From NCBI GenBank assembly GCA_043760535.1, contig JAYUOV010000064.1, positions 1 through 18,353 of the forward strand: DNA of 18,353 nt, in the 5' to 3' direction. Below the pieces are notes generated by a model, which had not been told where the DNA came from, did not search any database, and was given only the letters and a program-made list of their open reading frames with translations. Of the stretch, positions 9,851 through 17,220 are shown piece after piece (the stretch's first letter is position 1; each line of letters opens with the position of its first letter). The position numbers and the translations under genes are program-made. This stretch comes from JAZKFT01 sp043760535 (GTDB lineage: Bacteria; Bacteroidota; Bacteroidia; Chitinophagales; Chitinophagaceae).

Positions 9851-9897
9851 ATCAGGAAAGAGGATTTAATTGAGATATAAAAATTAAAGTCATAAAA

Positions 9898-11313
9898 ATG
9901 TGTAAAAATATTCTTATACATGTGGTTTTATTTATTGCTTGCATTTCTAAGACAACAGATTTGTTTGCAACAATAAACCTACCTGCTTTTTTTGCTAACA
10001 ATATGGTATTACAGCAACAAACAGATGTAGCAATATGGGGAACCGCTCAGGAAAATTCAAGCGTTAGAGTGCTTACTTCCTGGAATAATAAAAATTATAC
10101 AACCAAAGCTGGCGCAGATGGCCGGTGGAAACTTAAAATAGCAACACCTAAAGCCGGCGGCCCCTTTACTATTATTATGAGCGACGGCAAACCGTTGAAA
10201 CTAGAAAATATTTTAATAGGCGAAGTATGGTTTTGTTCAGGGCAGTCTAATATGGAAATGCCACTGAAAGGATATATGAACCAACCTGTAATTGGTTCTT
10301 TAGAAGCAACGATAAACGCACCTAGTTCAAACATGCGTTTTTTTACTACTAGCAAAGCCACAAGTGCTAAACCGCTTGACAGCTGCAAAGGCAGTTGGCA
10401 AATCTGTAACAGTGAAACCGCCCCGGTATTTAGTGCAACTGCATTTTTCTTTGGTAGAATGTTGCAAAAAATTTTAAACGTTCCTATTGGTCTAATCCAT
10501 TCTAGTTGGGGAGGCACAGCCATACAGCCTTGGATAAGCGAAGATGGTTGTAAAGCTTTTGATTTTATTAAAGATACTTCCAAGTCAAAAAATCCACCAA
10601 GTGCACCATCTATATTATATAATGCCATGGTAAACCCAATAGTAGGGTATGGCATACGCGGCGTTATATGGTACCAAGGAGAATCAAACAGGCCAGAGCC
10701 CGAAAATTATGAAAAAATGTTGCCAGGATTAATTAGCGATTGGCGAACAAAATGGCAAATAGGCGACTTTCCTTTTTACTACATGCAAATTGCTCCTGTT
10801 GGCAAAAATGAGAACCCACCCAATTCAGCATTTCTGCGTGAAGCACAACTTAAAGCATCCACTGCTTTGCCTAACGTAGGTATGGCTTGTATTTTAGATA
10901 TTGGAGAGCAAACATTAGTGCATCCGGCCAATAAAGAAATTGGTTCCAACCGTTTGGCTTATTTAGCCTTATCACAAACCTATCAAATTAAAGGTATCAG
11001 CGGCCTTAGTCCTAAGTTCAAAGAAGTAACATTCAAAAATGAAACGGCTAAAATTACATTTAGCGATGCACCAAATGGTTTAGCTTCTTTTGGTAAACAA
11101 CTATCCTGTTTTGAAATGGCTGGGGAAGATAAAGTCTTTCATCCGGCAACAGCTGTAATAACTAAAGAAGGCGTAACTGTAAAAGCTGTAGCAGTTCCCA
11201 TACCAGTGGCTGTTAGATATGCTTTTAAGTCTTTTGTAGTTGGCGATTTATTTGGAACAAATGGGTTGCCGGTTTCATCGTTTAGAACAGATGTATGGGA
11301 ACGTGAAAAATGA
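9898..11313 (+). CDS. Sialate O-acetylesterase-like SGNH carbohydrate esterase
   Basis: This is a predicted periplasmic or secreted enzyme of 471 aa that removes O-acetyl groups from glycans. The N-terminus is a signal peptide (MCKNILIHVVLFIACI..., probable cleavage near residue 24). It is followed by the usual family opening INLPAFFANNMVLQQQ and a small beta-sandwich domain to about residue 108. The SGNH-type catalytic domain has the nucleophile Ser117 in CSGQSNMEMP, SSWGGTAIQPW at 202-212, VIWYQGESN at 256-264, and predicted Asp334 and His342 in DIGEQTLVHPANK. A beta-rich C-terminal part follows. Length and motif order are normal for the sialate-O-acetylesterase (SASA) family. In PULs of Bacteroidota these enzymes usually deacetylate plant or microbial polysaccharides rather than sialic acid, so I do not propose sialate as the substrate. 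Confidence 0.92.
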   Translation: MCKNILIHVVLFIACISKTTDLFATINLPAFFANNMVLQQQTDVAIWGTAQENSSVRVLTSWNNKNYTTKAGADGRWKLKIATPKAGGPFTIIMSDGKPLKLENILIGEVWFCSGQSNMEMPLKGYMNQPVIGSLEATINAPSSNMRFFTTSKATSAKPLDSCKGSWQICNSETAPVFSATAFFFGRMLQKILNVPIGLIHSSWGGTAIQPWISEDGCKAFDFIKDTSKSKNPPSAPSILYNAMVNPIVGYGIRGVIWYQGESNRPEPENYEKMLPGLISDWRTKWQIGDFPFYYMQIAPVGKNENPPNSAFLREAQLKASTALPNVGMACILDIGEQTLVHPANKEIGSNRLAYLALSQTYQIKGISGLSPKFKEVTFKNETAKITFSDAPNGLASFGKQLSCFEMAGEDKVFHPATAVITKEGVTVKAVAVPIPVAVRYAFKSFVVGDLFGTNGLPVSSFRTDVWEREK

Positions 11314-11366
11314 GTTTAGTTGAATCTGTAGAAACTGGTTCTTTTTAAAATATCTAATATTATTTT

Positions 11367-13817
11367 ATGCGTAATTTAATAATTATTGTTTTCCTTTTTC
11401 AAGTTTGTTTTTGTGCTAAGGCACAGGATAGAACTGTTCTATTGCTTGATACAGGTTGGCGTTTTTTTAATAATGATATCAGCGAAGCAACACTTACTAA
11501 TATCAACGACGCAGCATGGCAAAAAATAACTGTACCTCACGACTGGGCAGTGGTACAGAATTTTGACATGAACATAGACAAACAAAAAGTGCAGGTGGTA
11601 GAAGATGGCGAAAAAACAACACAATTAAGAACCGGAAGAACAGGTGCTTTGCCATGCTTTGGTATTGGTTGGTACCGCAAGGTTTTACCCATAACGAAGA
11701 ACGACATTGGCAAACGAATTTTTATTGAATTTGATGGTGCCATGAGTCGTTCCAAAGTATATCTGAATGGCACGTACATTGGTGAATGGCCTTATGGTTA
11801 TTCTTCTTTCTCTTTTGAACTTTCTAAATTCATAAAGTTCGATACGGAAAATGTAATCTCCGTAAAGCTGGAAAATAAACCTGAGTCTTCAAGATGGTAT
11901 CCTGGTGCAGGAATATACAGGAATGTAAGATTGGTTAAAACTTCCCCCGCACATATTGCACAATGGGGCACTTTTATTACAACGCCAAACATCTCAGAAA
12001 AAATTGGCGAGGTTAATATCAAAACAACAATTAATACCGATGCGGTTAATCCATCGAATATTATATTGGTAACAGAACTTTTTGATGCAATTGGGAATAA
12101 AGTCGGCAGTATTTCTTCATCCAATAAGAAAAATGAAAAATTATTTTTCAACCAAACTATTAAAGTAAAGCAACCCCAATTGTGGGGAGTAAATACACCT
12201 GTGTTGTACACTGCCATATCAAAATTATTTGTAGGCAAAGAACAAACAGATGAATACAAAACTGTTTTTGGTTTCCGAACCATCCGTTTTGATAAAGACA
12301 AGGGCTTTTTTCTAAATGGTAAACCATTAAAATTTAAAGGCGTTTGCTTACACCACGATTTAGGTCCAATAGGTGCCGCCGTTAATTACCGTGCTACAGA
12401 GCGGCAGTTGGTAATGATGAAAGAGATGGGCTGTAATGCCATCCGTACTTCGCACAATCCACCTTCACCAGAGCTGCTGGCCATTTGCGATAGCTTGGGT
12501 TTAATGGTACAAGTAGAAGCTTTTGACGAGTGGAAAAACGGAAAAAATGCAAACGGTTATGGTGAATTTTTCGATGCCTGGGCGGAAAAAGATTTAAGTG
12601 CTATGATTCGTAGAGATAGAAATCACCCCTCTGTAATTATGTGGAGCATTGGCAACGAAATAAGGGAACAGGGTATGGTATCTGGAAAAGAAATGGCAAG
12701 ATTTTTAACGCAGATATGCCACAAGCTCGATTCTACAAGACCTGTTTCAGCAGGGTTTAATAACCACAACGGCGCATTAAAAAATGGATTAGCAGAAGAA
12801 GTAGATTTAGTAGGCTTTAATTACAAGCCCGAAGATTATGAACCTAAACACAAACTGTATCCAAACTTAACCATTTATGGTAGCGAAACATCTTCCACCG
12901 TTAGCTCCAGAGGCGTATATAAATTTCCTGTAAAAGAAACAAAAAAGCCATGGTATAGCGATTACCAGGTTTCAAGCTATGATATAGAATGTCCACCTTG
13001 GGCTACCACACCAGATACAGAGTTTGAAAAGCAAGATGATTTGGAATTTATTTCAGGTGAATTTGTTTGGACTGGTTTTGATTATCTGGGGGAACCAACG
13101 CCATATAACGAAGGCACCCCGGCAAGAAGTTCTTATTTTGGAATGGTTGATTTAGCTGGCATTCCTAAAGACCGATATTATCTCTACCAAAGTAAATGGA
13201 GTGACAAGCCAATGTTACACGTATTGCCACACTGGACATGGCCTGACAGGATTGGGCAAAACGTTCCAATTTATTGCTATACCAATCATCCAAAAGCTGA
13301 GTTGTTTGTAAATGGCAAAAGCATGGGAGTACAACAAAAAGACAAGAGCGGTAAGAATAGCCGCTACCGTATCATTTGGAAGAATGTGGTTTACGAACCT
13401 GGAGAAATAAAAGTAGTGGCCTACGATGCAAATGACAAACCTGTTGCAGAACAAATTATAAAAACTGCAGGAGAACCTTTTTCAATAAAATTAAGTGCAG
13501 ATAGAAATACCGTAAAGGCCGATGGAAAGGACTTGATTTTTGTTACCGTAGAAATATTGGATAAGCAAGGAAATCTTTGCCCCAGGGCCAGTAATTTTTT
13601 GTTTTTTAAAGTGGAAGGTGCAGGCAGGTTACGGGCTCTTTGTAATGGCGATGCTATTGACCAAACCCCTTTTGTTTCGAGTTATATGAATGTGTTTAAT
13701 GGAAAAATGGTCGCTGTTGTGGAACCTGGTTTAGAAGCAGGAGAAATAACAATGCAAGTATCCGGAGGATTGTTGCAAGCCCAAAAAATAAAATTAAATA
13801 CAACCTTGGTTAATTAA
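11367..13817 (+). CDS. Glycoside hydrolase family 2 enzyme, beta-galactosidase-type with DUF4982-like and Ig-like C-terminal domains
   Basis: This is a predicted exported exo-glycosidase of 816 aa with the signal peptide MRNLIIIVFLFQVCFCAKAQ. It has a jelly-roll sugar-binding domain (about 21-195, with TVPHDWA, GIGWYRK and SSRWYPGAGIYRNV), an Ig-like domain (about 195-300) and a TIM barrel (about 300-600). The acid/base is Glu431 in WSIGNEIREQ and the predicted nucleophile is Glu507 in IYGSETSSTVSSRG. GEFVWTGFDYLGEPTPY is typical of the GH2 subgroup that continues into a DUF4982-like domain (about 620-690, AELFVNGKSMGV) and a bacterial-Ig/C5 domain (about 700-816, LSADRNTVKADG). Subgroup members are mostly called beta-galactosidases, although other specificities are known. 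It has a different domain plan from the other GH2 in this locus, so the two probably cut different linkages. The GH128-like gene follows after 24 nt. Confidence 0.92.
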   Translation: MRNLIIIVFLFQVCFCAKAQDRTVLLLDTGWRFFNNDISEATLTNINDAAWQKITVPHDWAVVQNFDMNIDKQKVQVVEDGEKTTQLRTGRTGALPCFGIGWYRKVLPITKNDIGKRIFIEFDGAMSRSKVYLNGTYIGEWPYGYSSFSFELSKFIKFDTENVISVKLENKPESSRWYPGAGIYRNVRLVKTSPAHIAQWGTFITTPNISEKIGEVNIKTTINTDAVNPSNIILVTELFDAIGNKVGSISSSNKKNEKLFFNQTIKVKQPQLWGVNTPVLYTAISKLFVGKEQTDEYKTVFGFRTIRFDKDKGFFLNGKPLKFKGVCLHHDLGPIGAAVNYRATERQLVMMKEMGCNAIRTSHNPPSPELLAICDSLGLMVQVEAFDEWKNGKNANGYGEFFDAWAEKDLSAMIRRDRNHPSVIMWSIGNEIREQGMVSGKEMARFLTQICHKLDSTRPVSAGFNNHNGALKNGLAEEVDLVGFNYKPEDYEPKHKLYPNLTIYGSETSSTVSSRGVYKFPVKETKKPWYSDYQVSSYDIECPPWATTPDTEFEKQDDLEFISGEFVWTGFDYLGEPTPYNEGTPARSSYFGMVDLAGIPKDRYYLYQSKWSDKPMLHVLPHWTWPDRIGQNVPIYCYTNHPKAELFVNGKSMGVQQKDKSGKNSRYRIIWKNVVYEPGEIKVVAYDANDKPVAEQIIKTAGEPFSIKLSADRNTVKADGKDLIFVTVEILDKQGNLCPRASNFLFFKVEGAGRLRALCNGDAIDQTPFVSSYMNVFNGKMVAVVEPGLEAGEITMQVSGGLLQAQKIKLNTTLVN

Positions 13818-13841
13818 ATAGCAATTATTAATAAAAACTGT

Positions 13842-15497
13842 ATGAAAAAATTACTACAATGCCTTATCCTGCTAGCATTTAACAATCAATTAAATGCCCA
13901 ATTGATAATACATCAAAACTATAACCAGACTGGTTCTAGTGCTACCTGTATAGCCAGTACTATTTACAAAGGGACTGCAATTCCAGGTGGCTTGAATGAT
14001 GGGATAAAATCAATAACACTCAGCCAGGGTTTTCAGGCAGTATTAGCTGCAAATGAAGATGGAACTGGAGAAAGTTTTTGTTATGTAGCAGCAGCTAGCA
14101 ATGTTACTGTAAACCTTGCTTTTGCGTTACAGGATAAGATTTCTTTTATCCGTGTATTACCTATTACAAGTGTAAATAAGAAAGGTGCATGCACCCAAAT
14201 TGATTTGTTGCCAGCTTTATTAAATGTTCCATGGTTTTACGATTGGGGTGTAAACGATAATTCAGCTCCGGGCAAAGAATACACACTTATGGCGTGGGAT
14301 GAAAATTGGGTAAGTACCGAAGCTAAAGTAGATGATTTAATAGCTAAACCTAATATCACCTCTTTACTTACTTTTAATGAACCAGACCATATTGGACAGG
14401 CAAATATTACTTGGTATAATGGTGCTGCACTCTATAAGCGGTTATTACGTACTGGCTACAGAATGGGATCGCCAGCTACAACAGAATCGGAATACAGGGT
14501 CTGGTTACTTAAATTTATGAATAGGGCAAAACGGGATAGCCTACGTGTAGATTATGTTGCCGTACATTGGTATGATTGGGGTGGCTGGTTTTCAAATGGT
14601 TTTGAGGTTAATCCGGATGTAAATACGGTTTTTAACAGGTTTAAATCTTATATATCCGCAGCTTATAATCTTTATAAAAAACCAATTTGGATTACTGAAT
14701 TTAATGCCAATGTGAACAGACCATTAGCAGTGCACCAGGCTTTTATGGCATTAGCTTTACCATGGCTTGAAAGCAATCCACAGGTTGAAAGATATTCTTA
14801 CTTTTTTGAGGATCATACACCTGAAAGCACAGGAGGATCATTAACACCCCTTGGGCAATTTTATAGAGACCATGTTTCAACACCTGCAATTACAACTAAT
14901 ATATTTGATACCCGAAACGCACTCCCCGAAATTGTTTCCTGGAACACTTCTGCTCTTACAGGAGGGGGACAGTCTGTAACGAACTTTATGCCTACTACAA
15001 TAGCTACTGACCTTACGGCAGTTACAGGTTTAACAAGAGGATCGGGCACTACACTATCTCTAGGTTCAACTTCTCCTGGTCTTTGGGGTGCTAATAGTTT
15101 TTCAACTACTACAGCAGCAGCTGGTATTGCGGCTAATAAAGTGCTTACTTTTCAATTGCAATCTACCAATGGCAAAAATGTTAGCTATAGTTCAATAGAT
15201 AGTTTTAAAATAAGAATTGCTGCTGATGGACCCGTTGCTTATCAGGTAGATTACCAAATTAATGCTGGTGCATTTATGCTTGCGGGCATAATAACCGGTC
15301 CACCCGCTGTTACAGGCAACTATACACTCAACCCTCTTAATTTATCTGGAATTGCTGCATTACAAAATGTACCCCCAACATCAACAGTAACATTTAGGAT
15401 TACACCATATAATGCCAGCGGAGGAGGTGTGTTCTACATTGGTGCCGGCACATCTGATGTAGGTTCTGATTTTAGCATTTTTGGTAGAATATTCTAG
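13842..15497 (+). CDS. GH128-like (Glyco_hydro_cc) endo-beta-1,3-glucanase with accessory N- and C-terminal domains
   Basis: This is a secreted enzyme of 551 aa with the signal peptide MKKLLQCLIL...NAQ. The catalytic barrel (about 120-345) shows GH128 hallmarks. LLTFNEPDHIGQAN holds the likely acid/base Glu180, VDYVAVHWYDW follows at 237-246, and PIWITEFNAN holds the likely nucleophile Glu286. GH128 enzymes cleave beta-1,3-glucans. Before the barrel, residues of about 21-107 contain two similar elements, LNDGIKSITL (51-60) and LQDKISFIRV (96-105). These resemble strands of a beta-gamma-crystallin-like Greek-key domain; Cys36 and Cys80 could form a disulfide. Residues of about 366-551 form a beta-sandwich with VTGLTRGSG and TFRITPYNASGGG, a module frequent in secreted proteins of this phylum. 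I see no canonical T9SS sorting tail, so the export and anchoring route is unclear. The crystallin-like assignment is inference. Confidence 0.87.
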   Translation: MKKLLQCLILLAFNNQLNAQLIIHQNYNQTGSSATCIASTIYKGTAIPGGLNDGIKSITLSQGFQAVLAANEDGTGESFCYVAAASNVTVNLAFALQDKISFIRVLPITSVNKKGACTQIDLLPALLNVPWFYDWGVNDNSAPGKEYTLMAWDENWVSTEAKVDDLIAKPNITSLLTFNEPDHIGQANITWYNGAALYKRLLRTGYRMGSPATTESEYRVWLLKFMNRAKRDSLRVDYVAVHWYDWGGWFSNGFEVNPDVNTVFNRFKSYISAAYNLYKKPIWITEFNANVNRPLAVHQAFMALALPWLESNPQVERYSYFFEDHTPESTGGSLTPLGQFYRDHVSTPAITTNIFDTRNALPEIVSWNTSALTGGGQSVTNFMPTTIATDLTAVTGLTRGSGTTLSLGSTSPGLWGANSFSTTTAAAGIAANKVLTFQLQSTNGKNVSYSSIDSFKIRIAADGPVAYQVDYQINAGAFMLAGIITGPPAVTGNYTLNPLNLSGIAALQNVPPTSTVTFRITPYNASGGGVFYIGAGTSDVGSDFSIFGRIF

Positions 15498-15672
15498 AAC
15501 TTTATAACGCAAAGGCAGGATTAAAAACCGAAATAACTTAAACCACAGTTCAGGATTTAAAAATGTGAATTAATCCAATTTTGCTTTGGGCAAGTGTATA
15601 ATGGTATTGCAAGTAAGATGGAGATAATGAAACTAGGTTACCCCATTAGCGTAGCACCAAAATACGAACTAT
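15498..15672. other. Intergenic gap at probable operon boundary
   Basis: At 175 nt this is the longest non-coding stretch in the window; all other gaps are 8-65 nt. It is AT-rich and contains no convincing ORF, no strong hairpin followed by a T-run, and no full match to the Bacteroidota promoter pattern (TTTG, about 19-nt spacer, TAnnTTTG). A weak -7-like CAATTTTG occurs at 15576-15583 without a partner at the right distance. Its length alone suggests that the genes downstream may have their own promoter. Confidence 0.35.
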
Positions 15673-16413
15673 ATGAAAAAAATCAAACTATTTACCTTTT
15701 CTGCCTTGGTTACAACCGTTAGCTGGGGCCAAACCATTGTAGAAGACTTTAACTACAAATCGGACTCAGCACTTACTTCTAGTGGCTGGACTACCGTTTT
15801 CAGTAAAAGCACAGAAAATGCAATTATTGTTAATAGTACCGGATTAACATATCCAGGTTCGCCGGCATCAGGTGTAGGCTTTAGTGTAAACATGAACACA
15901 AGTGGCCAGGATGTTGGCAAATTTTTTAAGCCTGTGCCTACAGGTAGTGTTTACATGTCGTTTTTGGTAAATGTAAGTGCTGCTCAAAGTGGTGATAATT
16001 TTATAGGTATTATGAATGGCCTTGGACCAAACCCGGGCGTTGCAGCAAGGGCATTTATTAAAAAGAGCGGAAAGGGATTTGTATTTGGCCTTGGTAAATC
16101 TGCCATAACTTCTATCCCTTACGAAAACACGGTAAGAACATTTGGCACTACCTATTTAGTAGTGATGAAGTACACTTTTAATAGTGGAAACCTAACCGAT
16201 GATATTGTTGATATGTGGGTTAATCCGGTATTAGGTGCTGCAGCCGCTACCCCTCTACTTACCATGGGTGCTGGTGTAAATGATGCTGGTAGTGGGCTTA
16301 CCGGTACTTGCTTAAGACAAGGAAACCCAAAAACTGCACCCACTTTGCAAATTGATGGTATAAGAACAGGTACTACCTGGGATTTTGTAACCGCTTTTGA
16401 TAACAAAAAATAA
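15673..16413 (+). CDS. Secreted single-domain protein of unknown function, paralogue of the next gene's N-terminus
   Basis: This 246-aa protein has the signal peptide MKKIKLFTFSALVTTVSWGQ, so it is exported. The mature part is beta-rich and Gly/Ser/Thr-rich, with VEDFNY at the start, SGVGFSVNMN near 66-75, MSFLVNVSAAQ, GVAARAFI, DDIVDMWVNPVLG (176-188) and IDGIRTGTTWDFV near the end. The overall plan (a fold opening with 'DFNY' and closing with 'IDxIRxGxxW') suggests a concanavalin/LamG-like beta-sandwich module often found at the N-terminus of T9SS-exported proteins; this is a pattern-level judgement. Here the module stands alone and ends in FDNKK, with no T9SS C-terminal domain. It could bind carbohydrate, but nothing catalytic is visible. 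ATG 15673 is well placed before the signal peptide. The following gene starts 54 nt downstream and encodes a close copy. Confidence 0.8.
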   Translation: MKKIKLFTFSALVTTVSWGQTIVEDFNYKSDSALTSSGWTTVFSKSTENAIIVNSTGLTYPGSPASGVGFSVNMNTSGQDVGKFFKPVPTGSVYMSFLVNVSAAQSGDNFIGIMNGLGPNPGVAARAFIKKSGKGFVFGLGKSAITSIPYENTVRTFGTTYLVVMKYTFNSGNLTDDIVDMWVNPVLGAAAATPLLTMGAGVNDAGSGLTGTCLRQGNPKTAPTLQIDGIRTGTTWDFVTAFDNKK

Positions 16414-17220
16414 AAATTGGGTCTTAAAATTTCTCTAACATTTAATAACAAACAAAAACAAAACAAAATGAAAAAAATTCACTTATTTATTGTTGCTGCT
16501 TTACTAAGCTCATTGAGCTGGGGGCAAACATTTACAGATGATTTTAACTATCCAACTGGCGATTCCTTGAAAAGCAATAGTTGGCCCAAACTTTTTAATT
16601 CAACTAGCGCTTCACTTTTTGTAAACAGTAGTGGATTGAGTTACACGGGGTCTCCATCATCAGGAGTAGGTTTTGGGGTAAATATGAACCCAGCAACTAG
16701 CACAGCGTTCAGTGGTCGTTTTTCAGGAACTGTTACATCTGGAAGTATGTATATGTCTTTCCTTGTAAACCCGTCTGCTGCACAAGCTGGTACTCTAGTT
16801 GCAAATTTTACTGGTATAATGCAAGGTCCTTCTCCAAGTCCAGGTGTTGCAGCAAGAGCATTTATAAGAAGTGCTTCTGGAGGATTTAACTTTGGTGTGG
16901 GCAAAAACACAGCCACAACCTCTGCTAATGGAGTAAATTATGAAGCTACAGTAAGACCTTATAATACTACTTATTTGGTAGTAGTTAAATACACAATCAA
17001 TACAGGAAGTGCTACTGATGATATTGTTGAAATGTGGGTTAATCCTGTTTTAGGTGGTATGGAAACTCCACCAACATTAACGCAAGGTGCTGGAGTGGCA
17101 GACCCAAGCAGTGGTGTTGCGTCACTTACTGGGGTAATTTTAGCTGCAAGATCTACAGGACCTACACTTGAAATAGATGCCATTAGATATGGAGCAACCT
17201 GGGCTTTTGTAACGCCAATG
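15673..17220 (+). repeat. Tandem duplication of a secreted-domain coding sequence
   Basis: Two direct copies of about 740-750 bp, 15673-16413 and 16468-17220, encode homologous domains including the signal peptide. In one aligned stretch (from TTYLVV to NPVLG), 24 of 30 residues match. At the DNA level, 36 of 39 bases match between 16198-16236 and 17017-17055. Elsewhere similarity is lower and indels occur (for example around residues 75-95). I infer duplication followed by divergence; copy 1 lacks everything downstream of the domain. Confidence 0.75.

Noticed and set aside
9855..9863. Purine-rich GGAAAGAGG before the esterase gene as a ribosome binding site
   Set aside because: It lies about 35 nt upstream of the ATG at 9898, too far to position a ribosome, and strong SD sites are rare in this phylum.
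10095..10655. 186-codon ORF on the minus strand within the esterase gene, and a 167-codon one at 11798-12301 within the second GH2 gene
   Set aside because: Both lie wholly inside well-supported genes with conserved catalytic motifs on the + strand, and their translations show no recognisable domain or signal. They are antisense shadows.
9898..11313. Reading the esterase as evidence for a sialic acid catabolic locus
   Set aside because: No sialidase, NanA, NanE or NanK homologue or sialate transporter is present. Family members commonly deacetylate other polysaccharides.
11314..11366. Small inverted repeat AGAA-ACTGG-TTCT followed by T residues, a possible terminator between the esterase and GH2 genes
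   Set aside because: The stem has only four mostly A-T pairs and would be too weak to act as an intrinsic terminator.
15576..15583. CAATTTTG resembling the Bacteroidota -7 element TAnnTTTG before the 246-aa protein gene
   Set aside because: The first base mismatches and there is no TTTG about 19 nt upstream. Such short AT-rich matches are expected by chance.
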